DNA from: Bacteroidota bacterium
GTDB lineage: Bacteria; Bacteroidota; Bacteroidia; Chitinophagales; Chitinophagaceae
Length of the DNA: 18,064 bases
Assembly: GCA_021780705.1 (NCBI GenBank)
Contig: JAJXYG010000202.1
Location: 1-18,064, forward strand
Reading direction: 5' to 3'
Part shown: piece after piece, positions 1 through 8,189 of the stretch
Layout: each line of letters opens with the position of its first letter
Position numbering within the stretch: the stretch's first letter is position 1
The notes under the pieces: model-generated
The model's input: the letters and a program-made list of their open reading frames with translations, nothing else
The model's database searches: none
Told to the model about the DNA's origin: nothing
Made by a program: the position numbers and the translations under genes

Positions 1-204
1 CCGATCTTGACCCAGGAAGCATCCGAGGTACGTGAAGCAGTAGGATGGACCCTGACCAACGGTTTTGTATCCCAGGATATTGACCCGGTGAATGCCCACT
101 ATGCCTCCACAATCGGGGAATTTGTGAGTGATTTTATCAGCAATGACATCCCGGAAAATATCAATGCCAAAAATATTGCCTTCGGGAAAGCTACCATCAT
201 ATAA
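1..204 (+). CDS. leuB: 3-isopropylmalate dehydrogenase, C-terminal end (partial)
   Basis: Only the last 67 residues are present; the reading frame is open from base 1, so the gene begins upstream of the window. The tail has the form EAVGWTLTNGFVSQDIDP followed by STIGEFVSDFI and a KATII ending. This resembles the C-terminus of Bacteroidota LeuB, the NAD-dependent decarboxylating dehydrogenase of leucine synthesis, as I recall the family. No active-site residue is in view, so the call rests on this tail and on the position directly before ilvE, ilvD, ilvB, ilvN and ilvC. The stop is 22 bases before the ilvE start, consistent with one transcript. Another isocitrate/isopropylmalate dehydrogenase family member is the main alternative. 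Confidence 0.72.
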   Translation, partial: PILTQEASEVREAVGWTLTNGFVSQDIDPVNAHYASTIGEFVSDFISNDIPENINAKNIAFGKATII

Positions 205-226
205 AACACCAACCCACTTCGAAACC

Positions 227-1123
227 ATGTACTATAATGACCACACAGCAATCTACCTGAACGGCTCCATTGTAAAAGCTGCTGAAGCCAAAACCGATTT
301 TTTCGGACAAACCCTGCACTACGGGTATGGGGTTTTTGAGGGGATACGGTCCTACCGGACCGCATCGGGAGAGACAAAAATCTTTAAGGAACTGGCCCAT
401 TTTGAGCGGCTCAGGAATTCAGCAAAGGCGCTGAATATGCCTTTCACCTGGGATCTGGCCACACTGATTGAGGCTACCTATGAGGTGCTTCGAATCAATG
501 AATTGCAGGATGCCTATATCCGGCCGGTGGTCTACGCCCCTGCCAATATGAGTTTCAACCCCAACAAGGAATCCTTCATTGTAATTGAAACCTGGCAGAT
601 GCAACCCTTTCTCGGGGAAAAATTGCTGAAGGTCATGACCTCCTCCTTTGAACGTCCCAATCCCAGGGGATTCAGGATAGAAGCCAAGGCGACCGGTCAT
701 TATGTGAACTCTATCCTGGCAAGCCAGGAGGCCAAATCCAAAGGATTTGACGAGGCATTGCTCAATGACCTCAATGGATATGTGGCTGAAGGTCCCGGAG
801 CCAATATATTTGTAGAAAGGCAAGGAGTTCTTTATACGCCGAAAGCCGGTAATATTCTTCCCGGCATAACCCGGGCAACCGTAATGGAACTTTGCAGGGA
901 ACAGGACATCACTTTTGAAGAAACCCAACTGAAGACTGCCGATTTGCTGGGCGCAGACAGTGCATTTTTCTGCGGGACGGCAGCAGAAGTGATCGGAATG
1001 GAATCCCTTGATACGGTTCCCTTCAAAAAGAAATGGAGCGACAGCCTCGGCAGCAGGATACAGGCAGCCTATAAGGATCTGGTAATTGAAAAAGCATTAA
1101 AAACCACCGAAATTACGACATGA
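227..1123 (+). CDS. ilvE: branched-chain amino acid aminotransferase
   Basis: A 298-residue class IV (fold-type IV) PLP aminotransferase. It transfers an amino group between glutamate and the 2-oxo acids of Val, Leu and Ile in the cytoplasm, the last step of the pathway. Visible motifs are [17 protein letters not shown] near residues 27-43, the region with the expected PLP lysine (Lys154 in IEAKATGHY), and [15 protein letters not shown], the phosphate-binding part typical of IlvE. The frame stays open upstream to 128, but those codons overlap leuB; ATG at 227 gives the usual family N-terminus ([13 protein letters not shown]) and normal length. Its stop overlaps the ilvD start (ATGA at 1120-1123), which suggests translational coupling. 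D-amino-acid transaminase or aminodeoxychorismate lyase is unlikely given the operon. Confidence 0.93.
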   Translation: MYYNDHTAIYLNGSIVKAAEAKTDFFGQTLHYGYGVFEGIRSYRTASGETKIFKELAHFERLRNSAKALNMPFTWDLATLIEATYEVLRINELQDAYIRPVVYAPANMSFNPNKESFIVIETWQMQPFLGEKLLKVMTSSFERPNPRGFRIEAKATGHYVNSILASQEAKSKGFDEALLNDLNGYVAEGPGANIFVERQGVLYTPKAGNILPGITRATVMELCREQDITFEETQLKTADLLGADSAFFCGTAAEVIGMESLDTVPFKKKWSDSLGSRIQAAYKDLVIEKALKTTEITT

Positions 1124-2805
1124 AAGAGATCAACAAGTACAGCAAGACTATAACCCAGGATCCTACCCAGCCTGCCGCCCAGGCCATGTTCTATGCGATC
1201 GGACTCACCGAGGACGAACTGAAAAAGGCACAGGTGGGTATTGCCAGCATGGGCTATGACGGCAATCCTTGCAATATGCACTTAAATGAATTGTCCCGCC
1301 TGGTAAAGATGGGAGTAGCTGACCAGGACCTGGTCGGGCTGATTTTCAATACCATCGGGGTCAGTGACGGAATGAGCAATGGGACCGACGGGATGAGGTA
1401 TTCCCTGGTGAGCCGCGATATTATTGCCGATTCCATTGAAGCGGTCTGTGGGGCGCAGTATTACGACGGGCTGATTGCCGTGCCCGGTTGCGACAAGAAC
1501 ATGCCAGGGTCGATCATCGCCATGGGAAGACTGAACCGGCCTTCGATCATGATTTATGGAGGGACGATTGCCCCGGGGCATTATAAAGGCCAGGACCTAA
1601 ATATCGTGTCCGCTTTTGAAGCCCTGGGCCAGAAATTGAAAGGGGACCTCAGCGAAGAAGATTTCAAGGGAATCGTGATGCATGCCTGTCCGGGGGCTGG
1701 TGCCTGTGGAGGTATGTATACCGCCAATACGATGGCCAGCGCCATTGAAGCCCTGGGGATGAGCTTGCCGTATTCCTCTTCCAATCCTGCCCTGAGTGAG
1801 GAAAAAAAGAATGAATGCATCGCTGCCGGGGAAGCCATCCGGCTCTTGCTGGAAAGAGATATCAAGCCTTCGGATATCATGACCCGAAAGGCTTTTGAAA
1901 ATGCCATCACCATGGTGATGGTCCTGGGCGGAAGCACCAATGCCGTGCTCCACCTGATTGCCATGGCCAAAAGTGTCGGAGTTAAGATTACCCAGGATGA
2001 TTTTCAGGCCATCAGTGACCGTACCCCGGTCCTGGCAGATTTCAAACCGAGCGGCACTTACCTGATGGAAGACCTTCACCATGTGGGGGGGATTCCGGCA
2101 GTGATGAAATACCTGCTAAAAAATAACATGCTGCATGGGGAATGCCTGACCGTAACCGGGAAGACCATAGCCGAAAACCTGCAGCAGGTGCCGGACCTGG
2201 ACTTTACTTCCCAGAAAGTCGTCATGCCACTGGAGCGTCCGGTAAAAGCGACCGGGCACCTGCAAATCCTTTACGGGAATCTCGCCAGCGGCGGAAGCGT
2301 GGCCAAGATCAGCGGAAAAGAAGGCGAACAATTTGAAGGACCTGCCCGGGTATTTGACGGAGAGCATGAGCTGATCCAGGGGATTAACTCCGGAAAGATC
2401 AAAAAAGGGGACGTGGTGGTCATCAAAAATGTCGGACCGAAGGGGGCTCCCGGTATGCCGGAAATGCTCAAACCTACTTCGGCGATCATAGGAGCAGGGC
2501 TCGGCAAGAGTGTGGCCCTTATCACAGACGGCCGGTTCAGTGGAGGCACACACGGCTTTGTAGTGGGGCATATCACCCCGGAGTCTTTTGAAGGAGGACT
2601 GCTGGGTCTGGTGGAAGACGATGACCCGATAGAAATCAATGTGGCCACCAAAACCATTAACCTGAAGGTGGATGAAGCAGTCATTGCCCAAAGAAAAGCC
2701 AGGTGGACCCAGCCTCCGTATAAGGAAACCCGTGGGGTACTTTTTAAATATGCCAGGTCGGTCAAGGATGCCAGCGAAGGCTGCGTCACCGATGAGCCGC
2801 TTTAA
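1120..2805 (+). CDS. ilvD: dihydroxy-acid dehydratase
   Basis: A full-length IlvD/Edd family protein of 561 residues. It dehydrates 2,3-dihydroxy-isovalerate and 2,3-dihydroxy-3-methylvalerate to the 2-oxo acids used by IlvE. Three cysteines fit the iron-sulfur ligands of the [2Fe-2S] type of the family: Cys51 in GNPCNMHL, Cys124 in PGCDKNMPG and Cys196 in [12 protein letters not shown]. Lys126 in CDKNMPG is the lysine expected near the Mg site. The C-terminal [18 protein letters not shown] signature is intact. Phosphogluconate dehydratase (Edd) is the nearest alternative but does not fit the neighbours. The start overlaps the ilvE stop by four bases, and ilvB follows after 42 bases. Confidence 0.95.
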   Translation: MKEINKYSKTITQDPTQPAAQAMFYAIGLTEDELKKAQVGIASMGYDGNPCNMHLNELSRLVKMGVADQDLVGLIFNTIGVSDGMSNGTDGMRYSLVSRDIIADSIEAVCGAQYYDGLIAVPGCDKNMPGSIIAMGRLNRPSIMIYGGTIAPGHYKGQDLNIVSAFEALGQKLKGDLSEEDFKGIVMHACPGAGACGGMYTANTMASAIEALGMSLPYSSSNPALSEEKKNECIAAGEAIRLLLERDIKPSDIMTRKAFENAITMVMVLGGSTNAVLHLIAMAKSVGVKITQDDFQAISDRTPVLADFKPSGTYLMEDLHHVGGIPAVMKYLLKNNMLHGECLTVTGKTIAENLQQVPDLDFTSQKVVMPLERPVKATGHLQILYGNLASGGSVAKISGKEGEQFEGPARVFDGEHELIQGINSGKIKKGDVVVIKNVGPKGAPGMPEMLKPTSAIIGAGLGKSVALITDGRFSGGTHGFVVGHITPESFEGGLLGLVEDDDPIEINVATKTINLKVDEAVIAQRKARWTQPPYKETRGVLFKYARSVKDASEGCVTDEPL

Positions 2806-2847
2806 AAGGCAGGGAACTTCAATTTCAAGTGTACAAAAAATTACGTT

Positions 2848-4641
2848 ATGGATACAACAACGACTGAAACAAAGAAAATGGGCAAAAAAGAGGATGCCGG
2901 TAAAGCTGGCCATCCTGCGGCAGCGGCGCCTGCTGCCGCCCGAAAGGCGGGAGAAATGCTTTCCGGATCCGAAACGGTTCTGGAAATTCTTCTGGCAGAA
3001 GGGGTGAAAACCGTTTTCGGTTATCCCGGGGGAGCCATCATGCCGGTATATGATGCCCTTTATAATTACCAGGATAAGATCAACCATATCCTCGTGCGCC
3101 ATGAACAGGGATCCATCCACGCGGCACAGGGATATGCGCGTGCCTCGGGGAAAGTCGGGGTGGTATTTGCCACCAGCGGACCGGGGGCTACCAACCTCGT
3201 TACCGGACTTGCCGATGCAATGATCGACTCCACCCCGCTGGTATGTATTACCGGTCAGGTGTATGCGCACCTGTTGGGTACTGATGCGTTTCAGGAAACC
3301 GATGTCATCAATATCACCACCCCGGTCACCAAGTGGAATTACCAGGTGACCGATCCGGTGGAAATTCCGACCGTACTGGCCAAGGCATTCTATATCGCCC
3401 GAAGCGGAAGACCGGGACCCGTCCTGGTGGACATTACCAAGAATGCCCAGATTCAGACGGCGGAGTATCCGGGCTACCAGAAATGCACCCATATCCGCAG
3501 TTATCGTCCCAAACCCATTGTCCGGGAAGAATACCTGGAAGAAGCGGCCAAGTTGATCAATGCCGCCCAGAAACCCTTCGTCCTGTTTGGACAGGGGGTG
3601 ATCCTCGGGAAGGCGGAAAACGAATTCCGGCACTTTATTGAAAAGGGAGGATTACCTGCCGCCTGGACCATCCTGGGGCTTAGCGCACTGCCTACTGACC
3701 ATCCGCTCAATGTGGGGATGCTCGGAATGCATGGAAATTACGGTCCCAATGTGCTGACCAATGAATGTGATGTACTGATTGCAGTGGGGATGCGCTTTGA
3801 TGACCGTGTTACCGGAAGGCTGGACAAATATGCCAAACAGGCCAAGATCATTCACCTGGATATAGACCCTTCTGAAATTGACAAGAATGTGAAGACGACG
3901 GTCCCGGTATGGGGAGACTGCAAGGAAACCCTGCCCATCCTGACCCGTCTTATAGAAAAGAAAACCCATCCGGAGTGGCTCGAAACATTCCACCAGTATG
4001 CCAGGGAGGAGATGGAACTTTGCATTAATCCGGAGATTCATCCTACTTCCAAGATACTGACGATGGGAGAAGTGATTGACCAGCTCAATACACTTACCGA
4101 AGGAAAGGCTATCCTGGTCACCGATGTTGGCCAGCACCAGATGGTGACCTGCCGCTACGCGAAATTCACCCAGAGCAAAAGCAATATTACCTCCGGCGGG
4201 TTGGGCACCATGGGATTTGGAATGCCTGCGGCCATGGGGGCTAAACTGGGCGCGGGAGACCGGACGGTAATTTCCATTTCCGGGGACGGGGGATTTCAGA
4301 TGACCCTCCAGGAACTGGGCACGATCATGCAGTGCCAGATCGGCCTGAAAATGATTATTCTCAATAACCAGTTTTTGGGAATGGTGCGCCAGTGGCAGGA
4401 ATTATTCCATGACAAGCGCTATTCTTTCACCGACATCCAGAGCCCGGACTATGTGACCCTGGCAAAAGCTTACCAGATTCCCGGCAAGAGGATTTCTGAG
4501 CGGTCTGAACTGAAGGGAGCCCTCAAGGAAATGCTGGATACCAAGGGCGCCTATCTGCTGGAGATCATGGTAGGAAAGGAGAATAATGTATTTCCCATGG
4601 TGCCCCAGGGGTGCAGTGTGGCAGAAATCAGGCTGAAGTAA
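2848..4641 (+). CDS. ilvB: acetolactate synthase, large (catalytic) subunit
   Basis: A thiamine-diphosphate enzyme of up to 597 residues. It condenses two pyruvates to acetolactate, or pyruvate with 2-oxobutyrate to acetohydroxybutyrate. Visible are FGYPGGAIMPVYDALY, the catalytic Glu86 in RHEQGS, SGPGATNLVTGLADA, and a C-terminal ThDP/Mg motif running from GDGGFQ to NNQFLGM. Residues 1-36 are a Lys/Ala/Pro-rich, low-complexity stretch that the core enzyme does not need; homology begins around GEMLSGSETV. Two starts are therefore possible: ATG at 2848, or ATG at 2956, which follows a purine-rich AGGCGGGAG and gives a 561-residue protein. The regulatory subunit gene ilvN is two genes downstream, with an ABM-domain gene between. 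Confidence 0.95.
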   Translation: MDTTTTETKKMGKKEDAGKAGHPAAAAPAAARKAGEMLSGSETVLEILLAEGVKTVFGYPGGAIMPVYDALYNYQDKINHILVRHEQGSIHAAQGYARASGKVGVVFATSGPGATNLVTGLADAMIDSTPLVCITGQVYAHLLGTDAFQETDVINITTPVTKWNYQVTDPVEIPTVLAKAFYIARSGRPGPVLVDITKNAQIQTAEYPGYQKCTHIRSYRPKPIVREEYLEEAAKLINAAQKPFVLFGQGVILGKAENEFRHFIEKGGLPAAWTILGLSALPTDHPLNVGMLGMHGNYGPNVLTNECDVLIAVGMRFDDRVTGRLDKYAKQAKIIHLDIDPSEIDKNVKTTVPVWGDCKETLPILTRLIEKKTHPEWLETFHQYAREEMELCINPEIHPTSKILTMGEVIDQLNTLTEGKAILVTDVGQHQMVTCRYAKFTQSKSNITSGGLGTMGFGMPAAMGAKLGAGDRTVISISGDGGFQMTLQELGTIMQCQIGLKMIILNNQFLGMVRQWQELFHDKRYSFTDIQSPDYVTLAKAYQIPGKRISERSELKGALKEMLDTKGAYLLEIMVGKENNVFPMVPQGCSVAEIRLK

Positions 4642-4660
4642 CCGGTTCAATCCATAAGGT

Positions 4661-4951
4661 ATGATCACTGAGATGGCCATTTTGCAGGTCAGGCAAAAAC
4701 AGACCGGTTCATTTGAGGAGGCCTTTTCCCGGGCGCAGCAACTGTTGAAGCAACGCAAAGGATACCTGGGACATGAGCTCCATAAAGGGATTGAATACCC
4801 GGACAGGTACCTGCTGATCATACGGTGGGAGACCCTTGAGGACCATACCGAAGGGTTCAGGGGAAGCCCGCAGTACCAGCAATGGAAAGCGATGTTGCAT
4901 CACTTTTATGAGCCTTTTCCCGAGGTGGTACATTTTAATAAAATCTATTGA
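4661..4951 (+). CDS. antibiotic biosynthesis monooxygenase (ABM) domain protein
   Basis: A 96-residue single-domain protein of the dimeric alpha/beta-barrel (ferredoxin-like) ABM fold. Supporting features are the opening strand MITEMAILQVRQ, an amphipathic helix around residues 18-32, GYLGHELHKGIEYPDRYLLIIRWETLEDHTEGFRGSPQY, and a C-terminal HHFYEPFPEVVHF. The WETLEDHTEGFRGSP segment is characteristic of a conserved subgroup usually annotated only as ABM domain protein. Family members include quinol monooxygenases, heme-degrading enzymes and proteins with no known reaction; the sequence does not choose between them. ATG at 4661 has AAGG just upstream and gives the expected N-terminus; ATG at 4673 is the alternative. 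It sits 19 bases after ilvB and 15 bases before ilvN, so it is surely cotranscribed with them. Confidence 0.85.
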   Translation: MITEMAILQVRQKQTGSFEEAFSRAQQLLKQRKGYLGHELHKGIEYPDRYLLIIRWETLEDHTEGFRGSPQYQQWKAMLHHFYEPFPEVVHFNKIY

Positions 4952-4966
4952 ATTAAAAACGTTCAT

Positions 4967-5557
4967 ATGTCCAAACAAGAATTCACCTTAACGGTTTATA
5001 CGGAAAACCAGATTGGTTTGTTAAACCGGATTGCGATCATTTTTTCCCGCAGGAAGATCAATATCAATTCCCTCAATACTTCCCCTTCAGAAGTGCCGGG
5101 CATTCACCGCTTCAATATTGTCATTGATGAGGTGGAGGAAGTGGTAAAGAAACTGGCCCGGCAGATAGAAAAGCAGGTGGATGTATTGAAGGCCTACTAC
5201 AATACCAACGATGAGATCGTATGGCAGGAAATGGCCCTATACAAAATGCCGACCGATGCCGTGACCGAAAAAGTCAAAGTGGAGCGGCTCCTTCACGAGT
5301 TCGGGGCACGGGCTATCGCCATTCGTAAGGATTACATCGTGTTTGAAACCACGGGCCACCGGGAAGAAACCGACAAACTCATCAGTTTCCTGGAACCCTT
5401 CGGGCTAATTGAATTTGTCCGCAGTGCCCGGGTGGCCATTATCAAGGACAGCCAGGGATTCCATTCCAAGGTAAAGGAATTTGAAAGGCGGGAACCCGGA
5501 GAGGAGGTGATTGAAAATGAATTTTTAGACAAGCAGGAAGAAGTTTTCAGCATGTGA
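4967..5557 (+). CDS. ilvN: acetolactate synthase, small (regulatory) subunit
   Basis: A 196-residue regulatory subunit that activates IlvB and confers feedback inhibition by branched-chain amino acids. An N-terminal ACT domain (about residues 5-77) contains ENQIGLLNRIAIIFSRRKININSL, with the glycine-rich turn and Asn positions that form the valine-binding interface in this family. The second half (about 90-170, AVTEKVKVERLLHEFGARAI and onward) matches the C-terminal acetolactate synthase small-subunit domain. The length is slightly above the roughly 160-175 residues of many bacterial IlvN/IlvH proteins because of a charged tail (FERREPGEEVIENEFLD). It lies in the operon between the ABM gene and ilvC. 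Confidence 0.93.
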   Translation: MSKQEFTLTVYTENQIGLLNRIAIIFSRRKININSLNTSPSEVPGIHRFNIVIDEVEEVVKKLARQIEKQVDVLKAYYNTNDEIVWQEMALYKMPTDAVTEKVKVERLLHEFGARAIAIRKDYIVFETTGHREETDKLISFLEPFGLIEFVRSARVAIIKDSQGFHSKVKEFERREPGEEVIENEFLDKQEEVFSM

Positions 5558-5559
5558 GA

Positions 5560-5567
5560 TATATTTG
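5560..5567 (+). promoter_or_regulatory. candidate -7 box upstream of ilvC
   Basis: TATATTTG matches the Bacteroidota -7 consensus TAnnTTTG at every fixed base, just after the ilvN stop and 119 bases before ilvC. No TTTG was found 19-21 bases upstream, so it is half a promoter at best. If real, it would give ilvC extra transcription independent of the operon. Confidence 0.22.
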
Positions 5568-5634
5568 CGCATCCAAACCGGGAGACTCCCTGCTGGATCC
5601 ATTTTGATTAACAATTTAAACAACCATAACCACC

Positions 5635-5668
5635 GGGAATCCATCAAAAGCAATATCTATGGGTTCCC
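5635..5668 (+). promoter_or_regulatory. hairpin in the ilvN-ilvC leader
   Basis: GGGAATCC (5635-5642) pairs with GGGTTCCC (5661-5668) over eight base pairs, one of them a G-U wobble, around an 18-base loop. It ends 18 bases before the ilvC start. A smaller stem, GGGA-GAC-TCCC, lies at 5580-5590. There is no U-tract, so neither is a terminator. They may stabilise or process the ilvC message, or be incidental. Confidence 0.22.
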
Positions 5669-5686
5669 CCAACAAAACGCACAAAC

Positions 5687-6748
5687 ATGGCAACATTAAA
5701 TTTTGCAGGTACAGAAGAACAAGTAGTCACCCGGGAAGAATTTCCCTTGTCCAAAGCACAGGAAATCCTCAAGGATGAAGTGGTAGCCGTTATTGGCTAT
5801 GGTGTCCAGGGACCCGGCCAGGCGCTGAACCAAAAAGAAAACGGGATCAACGTCATCGTCGGACAACGCAAAAATTCCAAGAGCTGGGACAAGGCCGTCC
5901 GGGACGGATTTGTGGAAGGCAAAACCCTTTTTGATATAGAAACTGCACTTCAAAAAGGCACCATCATCTGCTATTTGCTCAGTGACGCTGCTCAAATCGC
6001 TATGTGGCCTACCGTGAAAAAACACCTGACCCCAGGAAAGGCCCTGTATTTTTCCCATGGTTTCGGGATTACCTATAATGACCAGACTGGAATCGTACCT
6101 CCGAAAGATGTGGATGTGTTCCTGGTAGCCCCCAAGGGTTCAGGGACTTCCCTGAGAAGGATGTTCCTTCAGGGCCGCGGCCTGAACAGCAGCTATGCCA
6201 TCTTCCAGGATGCCACCGGAAAGGCGTTTGACAGGGTAGTGGCCCTGGGGATCGCCATAGGCTCCGGCTACCTTTTTGAGACTACCTTCAAGAAGGAAGT
6301 TTATAGTGACCTGACCGGCGAAAGGGGTACATTGATGGGAGCCATTCAGGGTATTTTTGCCGCCCAGTTTGAAGTGCTGAGAAAGAAGGGGCATTCCCCT
6401 TCCGAAGCCTTCAATGAGACCGTGGAAGAACTGACCCAATCCCTGATGCCCCTGGTGGCTGAAAACGGGATGGACTGGATGTATGCAAACTGTTCCACTA
6501 CAGCCCAGCGCGGGGCACTGGACTGGTGGAAGAAATTCAGGGATGCCACCCTGCCGGTTTTCAATGAATTATACGAGAGTGTAGCTACCGGTAAAGAAGC
6601 TGCGAAATCCATTGAGAGTAACAGCAAGCCTGACTACCGGGAAAAACTCGAATTGGAACTGAGTGAACTGCGGGACAGCGAAATGTGGCAGGCAGGTAAA
6701 ACTGTGAGAAGCCTTCGGCCGGAAAATCAGCCCCCATCCGCAAAGTAG
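5687..6748 (+). CDS. ilvC: ketol-acid reductoisomerase (NADP+), fungal-like type
   Basis: A 353-residue KARI. It isomerises and reduces acetolactate and acetohydroxybutyrate to the dihydroxy acids used by IlvD. The Rossmann motif is GYGVQGPGQ (residues 37-45). The following loop GQRKNSKSW offers Arg61 and Ser66 to the NADPH phosphate, pointing to NADP specificity. LYFSHGFGITY, APKGSGTSLRRMF, the Mg-binding SDLTGERGTLMG and GHSPSEAFNETVEE are intact. The C-terminus PDYREKLELELSEL followed by VRSLRPENQ is strikingly like yeast Ilv5 as I remember it, more than the compact class I bacterial enzymes or the duplicated class II form of E. coli. It is the last gene of the operon, 129 bases after ilvN. 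Confidence 0.95.
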   Translation: MATLNFAGTEEQVVTREEFPLSKAQEILKDEVVAVIGYGVQGPGQALNQKENGINVIVGQRKNSKSWDKAVRDGFVEGKTLFDIETALQKGTIICYLLSDAAQIAMWPTVKKHLTPGKALYFSHGFGITYNDQTGIVPPKDVDVFLVAPKGSGTSLRRMFLQGRGLNSSYAIFQDATGKAFDRVVALGIAIGSGYLFETTFKKEVYSDLTGERGTLMGAIQGIFAAQFEVLRKKGHSPSEAFNETVEELTQSLMPLVAENGMDWMYANCSTTAQRGALDWWKKFRDATLPVFNELYESVATGKEAAKSIESNSKPDYREKLELELSELRDSEMWQAGKTVRSLRPENQPPSAK

Positions 6749-6829
6749 TACTCAAGATAACCCGGAAATTTGCCCCGGTTATAAATAATTGTTGTACTTT
6801 ACTGACTCGATATTAAACACCATAAAATG

Positions 6830-6859
6830 AAAAGCCCCGTTTTTTTAAATGGGGCTTTT
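6830..6859. terminator. bidirectional intrinsic terminator between ilvC and metZ
   Basis: A perfect 9-bp stem, AAAAGCCCC (6830-6838) with GGGGCTTTT (6851-6859), around a 12-base loop. The stem ends in T on both strands, so it can stop the ilv operon on the + strand and the convergent metZ transcript on the - strand. It is the only strong terminator between the two stop codons. A weaker 9-bp imperfect stem (6757-6782, one C-C mismatch) precedes it. Confidence 0.85.
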
Positions 6860-6894
6860 TGATTAAAAGTTATACCTACTTTTTTAGCTGCCTT

Positions 6895-8064
6895 CTAGCA
6901 TTTTTTCAGTGCCTGCTGGATGTCATTGAGAATGTCCTGGTCATATTCCAGCCCCACAGAAATACGGATAAGCCCCGGGGTAATATTCACTTTCAGCCGC
7001 TCTTCTTCTGAGAGTTTTCCATGGGTGGTGCTGGCCGGATGGGACGCAATGCTTCGGGAATCTCCCAGGTTGGCAGTCATGGAAAGCAACTGCAGGCTGT
7101 TGAGGAATTTCCTGCCACTTTCAATTCCGCCTTTCAACTCAAAGCACAGTATGCCTCCTCCGTTCTTCATTTGCTTGAGGGCAATTTCGTATTGCGGATG
7201 GCTGGGGAGGTAGGGATATTTGAGCCAGGAGATTTTGGGGTGGTGCTCCAGGGCCTGCGCAATTTTCAGTGCATTTTTTGCATGGCGCTCCATCCTTACA
7301 TCCAGGGTCTCCAGGCTTTTGCTTAAGACCCATGCATTAAAGGGTGAAAGCGCCGGACCCGTATTGCGGCAAAAAAGATAGATGGTTTTGATCAGGGCGC
7401 TTTCCCCTACGATCACCCCTCCGAGAACCCGTCCCTGACCATCAATCCATTTGGTTGCCGAATGCAGTACCAGGTGGGCGCCAAAATCAATGGGCCTCTG
7501 GTTCAGGGGGGTGGCAAAACAATTGTCCACCAAAAGGATCAGCCCGTGCTTCCTGGCAAGTTTGCCTACCCACTCCAGGTCAATGATTTCCAGACCGGGA
7601 TTGGTGGGGGTTTCCAGGTAGATCATTTTGGTATTGGGCTGGATGGCGGCCTCCCATTCTTCCATCCGGGTAGCACTCACGCACGTGCATTTGATGCCAT
7701 AATCCGGAAGGTATTTCTTGACAATGTTGTGGGTGCTGCCAAAAACGGCTTCACAGGAGATGAGGTGATCCCCATTCTTTAATAAGGCCATCATCGCGGA
7801 AAATACCGCACTCATTCCGGTGGAAGTAGCGACGCCGGCTTCGGCGCCTTCCAGGGCGACCATTTTATCCACAAATTCATTGACCCCCGGGTTGCTGAAC
7901 CGGCTATATATATTGTCATCGCTCTGGTCTGCAAAGGCAGCCTGCATTTCATCTGCACTGTCAAAACAAAAACTGCTGGTGAGAAACAAGGGAGTGGAAT
8001 GTTCCATTTCTGCGGTGTGGGGCGTCTGAATCCTGATAGCCCTGGTAATCGGGTGAAGTTCCAT
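6895..8064 (-). CDS. metZ: O-succinylhomoserine sulfhydrylase-like PLP enzyme
   Basis: A 389-residue Cys/Met-metabolism PLP enzyme (fold type I). The likely reaction is O-succinyl- (or O-acetyl-) homoserine plus sulfide to homocysteine, the direct route to methionine. Visible are YSRFSNPGVNEF (residues 53-64), the cofactor region STGMSAVF, YLETPTNPGLEIID, DNCFATPLNQRP and the PLP lysine Lys205 in HSATKWIDGQGRVLGG. The DGQGRVLGG form after the lysine is typical of MetZ rather than MetB or MetC, but substrate choice cannot be fixed from sequence alone; cystathionine gamma-synthase remains possible. The frame is open 20 codons further upstream, but ATG at 8064 gives the family N-terminus (MELHPITRAIRIQ) and leaves room for the promoter at 8105-8136. 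The gene is convergent with ilvC. Confidence 0.85.
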   Translation of the reverse strand: MELHPITRAIRIQTPHTAEMEHSTPLFLTSSFCFDSADEMQAAFADQSDDNIYSRFSNPGVNEFVDKMVALEGAEAGVATSTGMSAVFSAMMALLKNGDHLISCEAVFGSTHNIVKKYLPDYGIKCTCVSATRMEEWEAAIQPNTKMIYLETPTNPGLEIIDLEWVGKLARKHGLILLVDNCFATPLNQRPIDFGAHLVLHSATKWIDGQGRVLGGVIVGESALIKTIYLFCRNTGPALSPFNAWVLSKSLETLDVRMERHAKNALKIAQALEHHPKISWLKYPYLPSHPQYEIALKQMKNGGGILCFELKGGIESGRKFLNSLQLLSMTANLGDSRSIASHPASTTHGKLSEEERLKVNITPGLIRISVGLEYDQDILNDIQQALKKC

Positions 8065-8104
8065 GTGATGGGTATTAATTAAGCGTATTCGGTGATGATT
8101 TCGG

Positions 8105-8136
8105 CAAAAGTAAGGTAAGCGCACTTACCTTTCAAA
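8105..8136 (-). promoter_or_regulatory. metZ promoter with a palindromic operator in the spacer
   Basis: On the - strand, TTTG (8136-8133), 20 bases of spacer and TACTTTTG (8112-8105) match the Bacteroidota consensus TTTG-N19-21-TAnnTTTG exactly. The expected transcription start is near 8098, giving a leader of about 35 bases. The spacer is filled by the inverted repeat AAGGTAAG-TGCG-CTTACCTT (8112-8131), with perfect 8-base arms. A repressor bound there would block the promoter directly. No T-tract follows the repeat closely enough to make it a convincing terminator. Confidence 0.6.
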
Positions 8137-8189
8137 TAGAGAAAATTCCGCTATCGCATCTCCCTGAGCAGCAGGGCATATCATAAGGT

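Noticed and set aside
128..226. Longer ilvE with 33 extra N-terminal codons
   Set aside because: These codons overlap the leuB end in another frame and are not like the IlvE N-terminus; ATG at 227 gives the family start.
2116..3633. 505-codon open frame on the - strand across ilvD and ilvB
   Set aside because: It is antisense to two clearly coding genes; its translation resembles no family, has no domain motifs, and crosses the ilvD-ilvB junction. It is a composition shadow.
8112..8131. Inverted repeat near metZ read as an intrinsic terminator
   Set aside because: It sits between exact -33 and -7 boxes, and the short T-run after it on the - strand is the -7 box itself, so an operator is the simpler reading.
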